NCBI GenBank assembly: GCA_964244585.1
Contig: CAXTJM010000008.1
Span: 96,851-160,850, forward strand
DNA: 64,000 nucleotides
DNA from: LMUY01 sp964244585
GTDB taxonomy: Bacteria; Pseudomonadota; Alphaproteobacteria; Acetobacterales; Acetobacteraceae
Direction: 5' to 3'
The position numbers and the translations under genes are program-made. Below the pieces are notes generated by a model that saw only the letters and a list, made by a program, of their open reading frames with translations, did not search any database and had not been told where the DNA came from. Shown here piece after piece: positions 1 through 7,514 of this stretch (its first letter is position 1; each line of letters starts with the position of its first letter).

Positions 1-271
1 CGGCCCTGGCGGTGCGCAACCGGGTCAGCAGCAGCCAGTCCAGCGCTACGGCGACGAGGCCGGAAGCCATGGCGGCCAGGGGCAGCGCCGTCCAGATGCC
101 GAGGCCGAACGAGCGCACCAGCCACAGGGCCAGCAGCGCGCCCGCCGAGAAATAGAATCCGTAGGTGAGGTTGATGACCTTCAGCACGCCGAACATCAGC
201 GTAAAGCCGAGGGCGAACAGGGCGTAGGTCGCCCCGAGGAGCACGCCGTTGACGAGTTGCTGGGCTAACAT
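1..271 (-). CDS. livH: Branched-chain amino acid-type ABC permease LivH, 3' part outside window
   Basis: This is the N-terminal 90 residues of an inner-membrane permease of the LivH family; the rest lies off the left edge. The ATG is at 269-271. The protein opens with MLAQQLVNGVLLGATYALFA and continues into a GFTLMFGVLKVINL segment, the usual first helices of LivH proteins. It lies downstream of the binding-protein gene at 391-1509 on the same strand, so both probably belong to one Liv-type importer. The substrate cannot be told: this family imports branched-chain amino acids but also amides, urea and aromatic acids. Two hairpins in the 119-base gap may lower permease expression relative to the binding protein. 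Confidence 0.9.
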   Translation of the reverse strand, partial: MLAQQLVNGVLLGATYALFALGFTLMFGVLKVINLTYGFYFSAGALLALWLVRSFGLGIWTALPLAAMASGLVAVALDWLLLTRLRTARA

Positions 272-291
272 TGGCTTTGCATGACTGGCTT

Positions 292-310
292 GGCCGGGTG
301 TGGCCCGGCC
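292..310 (-). terminator. Intercistronic hairpin upstream of livH
   Basis: A perfect 7-bp inverted repeat (GGCCGGG / CCCGGCC) with a 5-base loop lies between the binding-protein gene and livH. There is no T-run on the minus strand, so it is more likely an mRNA-stabilising or attenuating hairpin than a full intrinsic terminator. Confidence 0.4.
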
Positions 311-358
311 ATCCAAATCGCCCCTTGAACATGGCCGAGGAAACTGGGACGCCGCGAC

Positions 359-382
359 GGCCCGGGTCAACCCACCCGGGCC
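359..382 (-). terminator. Strong hairpin just after the binding-protein gene
   Basis: A perfect 9-bp stem (GGCCCGGGT / ACCCGGGCC) with a 6-base loop starts 9 bases beyond the stop of the binding-protein gene. No T-run follows. Such stems after a solute-binding-protein cistron commonly protect its mRNA from 3' decay, giving more binding protein than permease. That role is inferred from position. Confidence 0.5.
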
Positions 383-390
383 TTGCAGCG

Positions 391-1509
391 CTACGGCGCG
401 ATAACGAACTTGCCGTTTTGCATCACCAGGACGACCACGCCCTCAGCCGATGCCGGATCGCGCCCGGCGGTGAAGGAGGCAGGCCCCATCACGCCGTCGA
501 ACTTGGTCTGCATCAGCGCGTCGCGAACCTTGGCCGGGTCGGCGGCCCCGGCGCGGTCGATGGCGGCGGCCATGATCTTCAACGCGTCATAGGCCTGGGC
601 GGCGAACTGGTCGGGCTCGCGGCCGTACTTCTTGTTGAAGTCGGCGACGAACTTGACGTTGTCGGGCGTGGGCTTGCCGATGAACCAGGGGCTGCCGACC
701 AGCAGGCCATCCGCTGCCTTGCCGGCGATTTCGCCCAACTTCGGCGAGTTGCTGCCGTTGCCGCCGATGAACAGCGTCTCAGGGCCGAAGCCAAGCTGGC
801 GGGCAGCCAGCAGCACGCCCGACACCGGCTCCACCAGGGCGGAGATGCCGATGGCGTCCGGCTTCAGCTCCTTGATCTTGGTCAACTGGGCAGAGAAGTC
901 GCTGTCCTTGCTGCCGAAGCTTTCGATGTCGACGATCTTGAGGCCGGCCTTTTCCGCCGCCGCCTTCATCACGTCGTAGCCGGATTTCGAAAACGCGTCG
1001 TCATTGGCGTACATGAGCGCGATCGTCTTCACGCCGCGGCTGATCGCCTTCTTCAACGTGACGGGGATCACGTCGCTTTCCGGCAGCGAGGTACGGAACA
1101 CGTAGTCGCCGATTGCGGTGATGCCGTTGGCCGTGGTGGACGTGCCCATGATCGGGATGTGCCGCTCGTTGGCGACCGGGCCCACGGCAAACATCTCGTT
1201 GGACAAGGTCGGCCCGATGATCGCCACCACCTTGTCGCGCCCGATCAGCTTGCGCGCGGCGTTGATCGCCTGGTCCTTGTTGGCGGCACTGTCCTCGACG
1301 ATCAGGTTGATCTTGCGACCGCCCAGGACGCCTTTGGCGTTCACCTCGTCCAGCGCCAGTTCCATCCCGGCCTTTATGGCGGTGCCGTAGGCGGCGTTCG
1401 GTCCAGACAGGATCTCGATTGAGCCGAGTTGCACCGCGTCCTGCGCGCGGGCGACACCGGCCAGCGCCAGCATGCCCGTGAGGGCCGCCACGAAGTGCCT
1501 GCGGTTCAT
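391..1509 (-). CDS. Liv-type ABC transporter periplasmic substrate-binding protein
   Basis: A 372-residue periplasmic binding protein of the LivJ/Peripla_BP_6 family. I chose the ATG at 1507-1509 because it gives a clean signal peptide (MNRRHFVAALTGMLALAGV, cleavage after ARA). An open frame runs further upstream but has no binding-protein sequence. After the signal the protein shows the family opening (LGSIEILSGPNAAYG), then GAYVDEVNAKG-like and IIGPTLSNE segments. It feeds the permease encoded downstream at 1-271. It is one of three such binding proteins in the window, and they differ clearly in sequence. The ligand is unknown. Confidence 0.9.
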   Translation of the reverse strand: MNRRHFVAALTGMLALAGVARAQDAVQLGSIEILSGPNAAYGTAIKAGMELALDEVNAKGVLGGRKINLIVEDSAANKDQAINAARKLIGRDKVVAIIGPTLSNEMFAVGPVANERHIPIMGTSTTANGITAIGDYVFRTSLPESDVIPVTLKKAISRGVKTIALMYANDDAFSKSGYDVMKAAAEKAGLKIVDIESFGSKDSDFSAQLTKIKELKPDAIGISALVEPVSGVLLAARQLGFGPETLFIGGNGSNSPKLGEIAGKAADGLLVGSPWFIGKPTPDNVKFVADFNKKYGREPDQFAAQAYDALKIMAAAIDRAGAADPAKVRDALMQTKFDGVMGPASFTAGRDPASAEGVVVLVMQNGKFVIAP

Positions 1510-1543
1510 GGATGTTTCCCGTTCCCGAAATAGACTTGCAGGA

Positions 1544-1571
1544 TATCTAGCCGAACCGAACCCGCGGTCAA
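1544..1571 (-). promoter_or_regulatory. Candidate sigma-70 promoter for the Liv binding-protein gene
   Basis: Read on the minus strand, TTGACC (1566-1571) is followed after 16 bases by TAGATA (1544-1549), about 35 bases before the ATG. It sits in the divergent gap between this gene and xthA. The match was made by eye only. Confidence 0.35.
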
Positions 1572-1608
1572 GCTTGGCGGCGGCGAGGGCGGCGGGACAA
1601 GATGCGCC

Positions 1609-2412
1609 ATGGCCTCCCTGCGAATCGCGACGTGGAACATCAACTCCTTGCGGCTGCGCCTGCCGTTGCTGGAGCGGCTGGTGGCGGCGCTGGATCCGGA
1701 CGTGATCTGCCTGCAGGAAACCAAGGTTCCGGACGAGTTGTTCCCCGACGCGGGACCGCCCGCATTGGGCTACCCCTACGTCGCCCGGCGCGGCATGAAG
1801 GGGTACAACGGGGTGGCGATCCTGTCCCGCATCCCGCTGGTGGTGGACGCCACGGCCCCGGATTGGTGCGAAAAGGGGGATTGCCGGCATTTGCAGGTCG
1901 CGTTGCAACTGCCCTCGGGACCATTGGAATTACACGATTTCTATGTCCCGGCCGGGGGCGACGTGCCGGATGTCGGGCTCAACGTCAAGTTCGCCCACAA
2001 GCTCGCTTTCGTCACGGAAGCCACGAACTGGTTCGCCGCCCGGCCCGGGCTGCGGCGGGCGGTGCTGGTCGGCGACCTCAACATCGCGCCGCTGGAGCAG
2101 GATGTCTGGAGCCATAAGCAGCTTCTCACCGTCGTCAGCCACACGCCGGTCGAGGTGGCGCACATGGAGGCGTGGCAGCGCGGCTGGCACGATGCGCTAC
2201 GGCACTTCGTCCCGCCGGACCAGAAGCTCTACACCTGGTGGTCGTATCGCAACCGGGACTGGCGGGCGTCGGATCGCGGGCGGCGGCTGGACCATGTGTG
2301 GGTCACGCCGGACCTGGCGCCGGCGCTGCGTGACATGACGGTGCTGAAGGATGCGCGGGATTGGCCGCAAACCTCGGACCACGTGCCGGTTGCCGTCACG
2401 CTGGAGCTTTAG
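1609..2412 (+). CDS. xthA: Exodeoxyribonuclease III (AP endonuclease)
   Basis: A 267-residue DNA repair nuclease of the ExoIII/EEP family, which cuts DNA 5' to abasic sites and degrades 3' ends. All family motifs are present in order: WNINSL near the N-terminus (Asn), LQETK (metal-binding Glu), GYNGVAILS, GDLNIAP (catalytic Asp/Asn), a RRLDHVW segment (Asp) and TSDHVPV (catalytic His) close to the end. Length is normal for the family. It is divergent from the Liv binding-protein gene and is followed by aat on the same strand. The ATG at 1609 places the first motif at residue 8. Confidence 0.95.
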   Translation: MASLRIATWNINSLRLRLPLLERLVAALDPDVICLQETKVPDELFPDAGPPALGYPYVARRGMKGYNGVAILSRIPLVVDATAPDWCEKGDCRHLQVALQLPSGPLELHDFYVPAGGDVPDVGLNVKFAHKLAFVTEATNWFAARPGLRRAVLVGDLNIAPLEQDVWSHKQLLTVVSHTPVEVAHMEAWQRGWHDALRHFVPPDQKLYTWWSYRNRDWRASDRGRRLDHVWVTPDLAPALRDMTVLKDARDWPQTSDHVPVAVTLEL

Positions 2413-2463
2413 CAGGACGTTTGGCGCGTGAACCCAGCTCCGCGCCATGATACGGTCGCGGCA

Positions 2464-3132
2464 ATGTCGCGACGCGCCGTCGAGGTCACGCCCGAACTGT
2501 TGCTTCGCGCCTATCGCGTCGGGCTGTTTCCCATGGCCGAAACCCGCCGCGGCAACCGGCTCTACTGGCTGGACCCGGAGTTCCGCGGCGTCCTGCCGCT
2601 CGACCGGTTCCATGCGCCGCGGCGGCTGTTGCGCACCGTGCTGCGCGGCTCCTACAAGGTGTCCGTCGACCAGGATTTCCCGGCGGTGATCGCGGCCTGC
2701 GCCGACACGATGCCCGGGCGCGAGGATACCTGGATCAACCGCGACATCGAGCGCCTGTTCGGTGACCTGCACCGCACCGGGCACGCGCACAGCGTGGAAT
2801 GCCGCATGGAAGGCCGGCTGGTCGGCGGCTTGTACGGGGTCAGCCTCGGCGGTGCGTTCTTCGGGGAAAGCATGTTCAGCATCGCCCGGGACGCCTCCAA
2901 GGTCGCCCTTGTCCACCTGGTGGCGCGTCTGCGCGCGGGCGGCTACCGCCTGCTGGACACGCAGTTCGTCACCTCCCATCTCCAGCAATTCGGGACGGAG
3001 GAGATCCCCCGTGACCGCTACAAGGCCCTCTTGGCCAGCGCGGTAGACGGGCCAGGCGAGTGGCAGGCAGGAGGCGCGGCAGTGCAGGCGGAGATCCGGA
3101 CGATGGCCAAGCGGGACCTGGTGCAGCCGTGA
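2464..3132 (+). CDS. aat: Leucyl/phenylalanyl-tRNA--protein transferase
   Basis: A 222-residue cytoplasmic transferase that adds Leu or Phe from aminoacyl-tRNA to proteins with N-terminal Arg or Lys, marking them for the ClpS/ClpAP N-end-rule pathway. Diagnostic segments are GLFPMAE near the start, WLDPEFRGVLPL, INRDIERLF, GGLYGVSLGGAFFGESMFS and LLDTQF. I chose the ATG at 2464 because the family usually starts about 15 residues before the GLFPM segment; a GTG at 2428 is also open in frame. The stop overlaps the next start as GTGA. Confidence 0.93.
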   Translation: MSRRAVEVTPELLLRAYRVGLFPMAETRRGNRLYWLDPEFRGVLPLDRFHAPRRLLRTVLRGSYKVSVDQDFPAVIAACADTMPGREDTWINRDIERLFGDLHRTGHAHSVECRMEGRLVGGLYGVSLGGAFFGESMFSIARDASKVALVHLVARLRAGGYRLLDTQFVTSHLQQFGTEEIPRDRYKALLASAVDGPGEWQAGGAAVQAEIRTMAKRDLVQP

Positions 3133-3704
3133 AGCGATGGGTGCTGCTCTGCAGCTTGATGCTGGCGCCGGGGGTTGCGGTGGCGCAGCCGCGGCTGGTT
3201 CCCTCCGGGGATGTGGAGGTGGTGTATCGCGTGGCGGGCGCGGCGGCCGACCAGATTCCCGGCGGCGCGCCGGACGGCGTCCGGCTGCAATGGGACGCGG
3301 CGGGCGAACGCCTGCGGGCGGAGCCGCTCGGTCGCCAGGTCTATGCGATCACCGATCTGGCCAGGCACGTCGCCGACATCGTGTTCCCGGCACAGACCTC
3401 GTTCCTCGAGTTGCCGTTGCGTGCCGGCGACCCCCAGACGCTGCTGGCCGGCGCCGATGTCCGGTTCACCCGGCGCGGCACGGCGCGCGTGCTGGGGATG
3501 GCGTGCACGGAGTGGGATGTGCAGTCGCGCAAGGTGTCGGGCACGGGGTGCGTGACGGCGGACGGCATTGTGCTGCGGGCGGAGGGCCAGTTCGATGGCC
3601 GGCCGGGCAGCCTGCAGGCCGTCTCGCTGAGCCGGGCGGCGCTGCCGCCGGATCGGTTCGCGCCGCCGGACGGGTTTTTCCGCGTGCCGATGGGAACAAG
3701 ATGA
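3129..3704 (+). CDS. Exported protein of unknown function, first of a tandem pair
   Basis: A 191-residue protein starting at a GTG that overlaps the aat stop by 4 bases. It begins with a Sec signal peptide (KRWVLLCSLMLAPGVAVAQ) and has no other membrane segment, so it is probably periplasmic. I do not recognise a named family; the fold seems all-beta, with a two-cysteine pattern C-T-E-W ... C-V-T-A-D-G near residues 124-147. The next gene encodes a protein with the same layout and the same cysteine motifs (C-T-E-W ... C-L-T-A-D-G), so the two arose by duplication. This resembles DUF4412-like periplasmic domains, but I cannot confirm that. It is translationally coupled to aat, its paralogue and an MsrQ-like gene. 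Confidence 0.75.
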   Translation: MKRWVLLCSLMLAPGVAVAQPRLVPSGDVEVVYRVAGAAADQIPGGAPDGVRLQWDAAGERLRAEPLGRQVYAITDLARHVADIVFPAQTSFLELPLRAGDPQTLLAGADVRFTRRGTARVLGMACTEWDVQSRKVSGTGCVTADGIVLRAEGQFDGRPGSLQAVSLSRAALPPDRFAPPDGFFRVPMGTR

Positions 3705-4249
3705 TCCGCGCCTTGCTGTTGGCCTCCGCCCTGGCGCATGCCGCACAAGCTGCCGAACGTCCGCCGATCACGCCGCAGCGTGACGTTGACGTGACCTATG
3801 CGATGGCATCGCCCCGGCAGGGGTCCCCGGCGTTGACCCAGCGCATGAGGTGGTCGGTGGCCGCCGGGCGGCTCCGCGTGGACCCGCCGACCGGCGGGCT
3901 TTACATGATCGTCGATTACCGTGCCAAGCGCATGGCGGTGGTGAAGCCCGCCGACCGGGCGGTGCTGGACGTGTCCACCGCCGGTCCCGGCCTGCCTGGG
4001 GCCGATGCAGGGGGCTACGTGCGCGGCGGTGCGGCCCAGGTCGCCGGACTGTCATGCACGGAGTGGCAAACCGCCGACGCCGCCGGCCAGGACACGCTGC
4101 TGTGCCTGACCGCGGACGGCGTCATGCTGCGCGCCAGCCAGGGGGGGCGCGTGCTGCTGGAGGCGACCGGCGTCAGCTACAGCCCGCAGGATCCTTCCGC
4201 ATTCCTCACGCCGGAGGGCTATCGCCATGTCGCGGGACCGGCGCCATGA
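3701..4249 (+). CDS. Exported protein of unknown function, second of a tandem pair
   Basis: A 182-residue protein starting at an ATG that overlaps the previous stop (ATGA). The signal peptide is MIRALLLASALAHAAQA. The mature part opens with the same pattern as its neighbour (PxGDVEVVYR there, PQRDVDVTYA here) and keeps the CTEW and C-TADG cysteine motifs. The pairing with a haem membrane protein downstream (ATGA overlap again) suggests an envelope redox or protein-quality role, but that is inference from context only. Confidence 0.75.
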   Translation: MIRALLLASALAHAAQAAERPPITPQRDVDVTYAMASPRQGSPALTQRMRWSVAAGRLRVDPPTGGLYMIVDYRAKRMAVVKPADRAVLDVSTAGPGLPGADAGGYVRGGAAQVAGLSCTEWQTADAAGQDTLLCLTADGVMLRASQGGRVLLEATGVSYSPQDPSAFLTPEGYRHVAGPAP

Positions 4250-5394
4250 GCGACGGCGTGCCCGTGCAGGAGCGGGCCGATCCGCGCCGCCCGCGTTCAA
4301 CCCACGCGATGCAGAAGACGCCGTGGCCCTGGCACGACCGCTCGGGTCGCCTGTCCTGGCTGAAGATCGGCACCCTGGCGGTCGAGATCGTGCCGGCAGC
4401 CTGGATCGCGTTCGCTTTGCTCACCGGACGGTTCGGCGCGCGCCCGGTGACCGAAGCGATCCACCAGACCGGGCTTTGGGCCATCCGCTTCCTGCTGCTT
4501 TCGCTCATGGTCAGCCCGGCGCGGGCGATCTTCAACTGGCACCGCCTGGTGCTGGTGCGCAGGCAGCTCGGGTTGACCGCGTTGTTCTACGCGCTGGGCC
4601 ATCTCGTCCTCTACAGCGTCGACGAGAACTGGAAGATGGTCACGGTGGCCATGGAAATCCTGGACCGGTTCTACCTGGAGGTCGGGTTCGTCGCCCTGGT
4701 GGGTCTCGCCGTGCTGGGCGTGACGTCCAGCGACAAGGCCCTGCGGCAGCTAGGCCACGGGTGGAAGCGGCTGCACCGCATCGTCTACGTGCTGGCCATC
4801 CTGGCGACGCTGCACTTCTTCCTGCAGGCGAAGGCGAACGTGGCGGAACCGACATTGATGGCGGGCCTGCTCGTCTGGACGATGGGCTGGCGCTTCCTGC
4901 CGGCCGGCCTAGACCGCGCACCGCTCTGCATCCTGGCGCTGGGGGGGGCATCGGCGCTGCTGACGGCAGGTGTGGAGTATGCCTGGTATGGGCTGGAGAC
5001 GCGGATCGACCCGCTGCGGCCGCTTTTGGCCGAGCTGGACTGGAGCTACGGCCCGCATCCCGCCGGGCAAGTGCTGCTGATTGGACTCAGCCTGGCCATC
5101 GCGACGGCGCTGTTCTGGGCGCAACACCGCGAACGGCTTCGTCAATCCCTGGGCTTCAACATCGCCCTCTATGCAGGGGGGGCCGTCATCGTCGCGGCGC
5201 TCGCCTTCTCCTTCAGCCTCACGGATGACTGGCTGCCGGAGAATTGGGAGTTCTGGCAGGCCGCGCTCGCCTTCGTGGCGGGCGCAGCACTCCTCGGCAG
5301 CGTACGCCGGGTGGTGCCGCGCCAGAGGCGGCTGCTGGACGCCGCTTGCTGCGTCGCGCTGCTGCTGCCGTTGGTGGTCGGGCTGACGGTGTAG
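4246..5394 (+). CDS. MsrQ-like haem-binding membrane protein with extra C-terminal membrane half
   Basis: A 382-residue integral membrane protein. Residues about 30-215 match the ferric-reductase-like MsrQ (YedZ) family, the haem b subunit that passes electrons to the periplasmic methionine sulfoxide reductase MsrP. It has about six helices, and histidines in ALGHLVLY, LHRIVY and TLHFFLQ fit the known haem ligands. MsrQ proteins are usually near 200 residues. Here a further 170 residues add about five predicted helices of no family I recognise. No msrP is nearby; instead the gene is coupled to two exported cysteine-motif proteins. The start ATG overlaps the previous stop. Confidence 0.75.
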   Translation: MSDGVPVQERADPRRPRSTHAMQKTPWPWHDRSGRLSWLKIGTLAVEIVPAAWIAFALLTGRFGARPVTEAIHQTGLWAIRFLLLSLMVSPARAIFNWHRLVLVRRQLGLTALFYALGHLVLYSVDENWKMVTVAMEILDRFYLEVGFVALVGLAVLGVTSSDKALRQLGHGWKRLHRIVYVLAILATLHFFLQAKANVAEPTLMAGLLVWTMGWRFLPAGLDRAPLCILALGGASALLTAGVEYAWYGLETRIDPLRPLLAELDWSYGPHPAGQVLLIGLSLAIATALFWAQHRERLRQSLGFNIALYAGGAVIVAALAFSFSLTDDWLPENWEFWQAALAFVAGAALLGSVRRVVPRQRRLLDAACCVALLLPLVVGLTV

Positions 5395-5502
5395 CCGGGG
5401 CCGCCGACCTCAAGCGGCTTGAATATTCTCCCTGCCTGTGCGCGGAATGCTCCGGTCCAAGAGCCGGAAGCAATCCGGATTCAATACGCTGGGAGGTCAG
5501 CC

Positions 5503-6633
5503 GTGACGATCACGCGTCGTACGCTCATGCTCGCGTCTGCCGGCACGCTCGCGATGCCGTTCGTGGCCCGCGCAGCGGATACGTTCAAAATCGGGATGAC
5601 GGTGCCGGTCACCGGGCCAGCGGCCGAGTCGGGCGGCTTCATGACCACGGGAGCCAGGCTCGCGCTCGATGCCCTCAACGAGAAGGGCGTGCTCGGCCGC
5701 AAGGTCGAACTGCAGATCGAAGATGACCAAACCACCAATCCGGGCGCCGTGCTCGCTTTCTCCCGTCTGTCGGGGGACCCGTCGATGGCGGGGTTCATCG
5801 GCTCGATCCGCTCCACCCAGGTGCATGCGATGGCGCCCGACGTGCTGAAGGTGGGCAAGCCGATGATGATCGGCGGGACCGATCCGGCGCTGACCCATAT
5901 GGGCAATCGCTGGCTGTTCCGCTGCCGTCCGAACGACAGCTACTCCGCCAAGGTGATCGCGCAGTACGGCATCGACACGCTGGGCAAGAAGAAATGGGCC
6001 ATCGTCCATTCGACGGACGCCTTCGGCACGGGCGGGATGAAGGCCTTTGTCGAGAGCCTGAAGGCAGCGAACATCGAGCCGGTGCTGGTGCAGGGGTATA
6101 CCAACCAGCAGGCCGACTTCACCCCGGTCGCGCTCGCCGTCAGGCAGTCCGGCGCGGACGTGCTGTGCTCGTACTTCACCTTCGAGACCGATATCGGCGT
6201 CTTCGCCCGGCAGCTTCGCCAGCTCGGCGTGCGCATCCCCTGGGTCGGCTCGCCATCCATCACCAATATCTCCGCCCTCAACCTGGCGGGCGCCAGCCTG
6301 TACGGAACGTTCGGCGTGGCGGATTACGCCGTCGATTCCAGCCCGGCCTCCAAGGCGTTCGCGGACAAGTACCAGGCTGTGCGCAAGGCAGCGCCGGACA
6401 ACCAATCCTCCTGGGCCTACGACGCGGTGAACGTGCTCGGCCGCGCCATCGCCGATGCCGGCGGCACCGACCCCGAGAAGCTCCGCACGGCCATCCTGGC
6501 GATCAAGGGGTATGATGGGGCGGAGGGCCAATACAATTTCGATCAGAACGGCGATGGGCTGCATGGCTACAACGTCGTGAAGAACGACGGCGGCAAGATC
6601 GTGTTCGACAAGCATATCGACTTCGCTGCCTGA
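5503..6633 (+). CDS. Liv-type ABC transporter periplasmic substrate-binding protein
   Basis: A 376-residue binding protein of the LivJ/Peripla_BP_6 family. The GTG at 5503 follows a GGGAGG Shine-Dalgarno at 5491-5496 and yields a signal peptide with twin arginines (TITRRTLMLASAG, ending ARAAD). The frame is open upstream to 5419 but that part carries no signal sequence. The mature protein starts FKIGMTVPVTGPAAESGG, typical of the family. It heads a complete operon: binding protein, LivH, a LivM-LivG fusion, LivF. A 2-aminobenzoate-CoA-ligase-like gene follows, so an aromatic acid is a reasonable guess for the ligand. Confidence 0.9.
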   Translation: MTITRRTLMLASAGTLAMPFVARAADTFKIGMTVPVTGPAAESGGFMTTGARLALDALNEKGVLGRKVELQIEDDQTTNPGAVLAFSRLSGDPSMAGFIGSIRSTQVHAMAPDVLKVGKPMMIGGTDPALTHMGNRWLFRCRPNDSYSAKVIAQYGIDTLGKKKWAIVHSTDAFGTGGMKAFVESLKAANIEPVLVQGYTNQQADFTPVALAVRQSGADVLCSYFTFETDIGVFARQLRQLGVRIPWVGSPSITNISALNLAGASLYGTFGVADYAVDSSPASKAFADKYQAVRKAAPDNQSSWAYDAVNVLGRAIADAGGTDPEKLRTAILAIKGYDGAEGQYNFDQNGDGLHGYNVVKNDGGKIVFDKHIDFAA

Positions 6634-6641
6634 GCGCATCC

Positions 6642-7514
6642 GTGAGCCTGTTCCTCCAACTGCTGTTCACCGGGCTGGGCATCGGCAGCATCTATGCCCT
6701 GGTCAGCCTGGGCTTCGTGCTGCTGATCCGTGCTGCCAGCGTAGTGAACTTCGCGCAGGGCGAGTTCTCCATGCTGGGCGCGTACATCATGGTGATCTGC
6801 GCCAACGATCTTGGCATTCCCTACTTCATCGCGGTTCCCATCGCGGTGGTGCTGATGGCGGCGTTCGGCATCCTGTTCGCGGGCGCCGTATATTGGCCGC
6901 TGCGCCATCGCGGGCAGTTGCCCGTCATCATCAGCACGATCGGCGCGTCGATCTTCTTGGCGAATTTCGTGCTGGCGACATACGGGCCCAGCCCGCAGGT
7001 GCTGCCGCCGATCTTCGACAACGGCTTCGACGTCGGCGACGTCTATATCGATAGCCAGTACCTTGCGATCATCGTCATCACGGCGTTGCTCGTGCTGCTG
7101 CAGTACCTGGTATTCGAGAAGACGTTGCTCGGCAAGAAGCTGCAGGCGACCAGCCAGGACAAGGAGATGGCGAGCTTGCTCGGCATCCCGGTCGCGATGA
7201 TGGTGCTGTTCACCTTCGCCTACAGCGCCGCACTGGGCGGGGTGGCCGGGGTGCTGGTGGCGCCGGTGCTGTTCGTCAGCGTGCAAATGGGCGCGGTGGT
7301 GGCGCTGAAGGCGTTTGCCGCCAACATCATCGGCGGCTTCGGCAGCATCCCCGGCGCGATCATCGGCGGCCTGGCGCTTGGCGTCGCGGAGACGATGGGT
7401 GCCTCCTACATCTCCGTGCCCTACAAGGACGCATTCGCGTTCGGTCTGTTGCTGCTGGTGCTGCTGGTGCGCCCGCAAGGCATCTTCGGCGAACGCATCG
7501 CGGAGAAGGCGTGA
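6642..7514 (+). CDS. livH: Liv-type ABC transporter permease LivH
   Basis: A 290-residue inner-membrane permease starting at GTG, 8 bases after the binding-protein stop. It shows LivH hallmarks: the opening LGIGSIYALVSLGFVLL, the VNFAQGEFSMLGAY segment, and near the end a GGFGSIPGAIIGGLALG cytoplasmic coupling loop. About eight membrane helices are evident. The stop overlaps the start of the LivM-LivG fusion (GTGA), which supports a stoichiometric complex. Confidence 0.93.
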   Translation: MSLFLQLLFTGLGIGSIYALVSLGFVLLIRAASVVNFAQGEFSMLGAYIMVICANDLGIPYFIAVPIAVVLMAAFGILFAGAVYWPLRHRGQLPVIISTIGASIFLANFVLATYGPSPQVLPPIFDNGFDVGDVYIDSQYLAIIVITALLVLLQYLVFEKTLLGKKLQATSQDKEMASLLGIPVAMMVLFTFAYSAALGGVAGVLVAPVLFVSVQMGAVVALKAFAANIIGGFGSIPGAIIGGLALGVAETMGASYISVPYKDAFAFGLLLLVLLVRPQGIFGERIAEKA

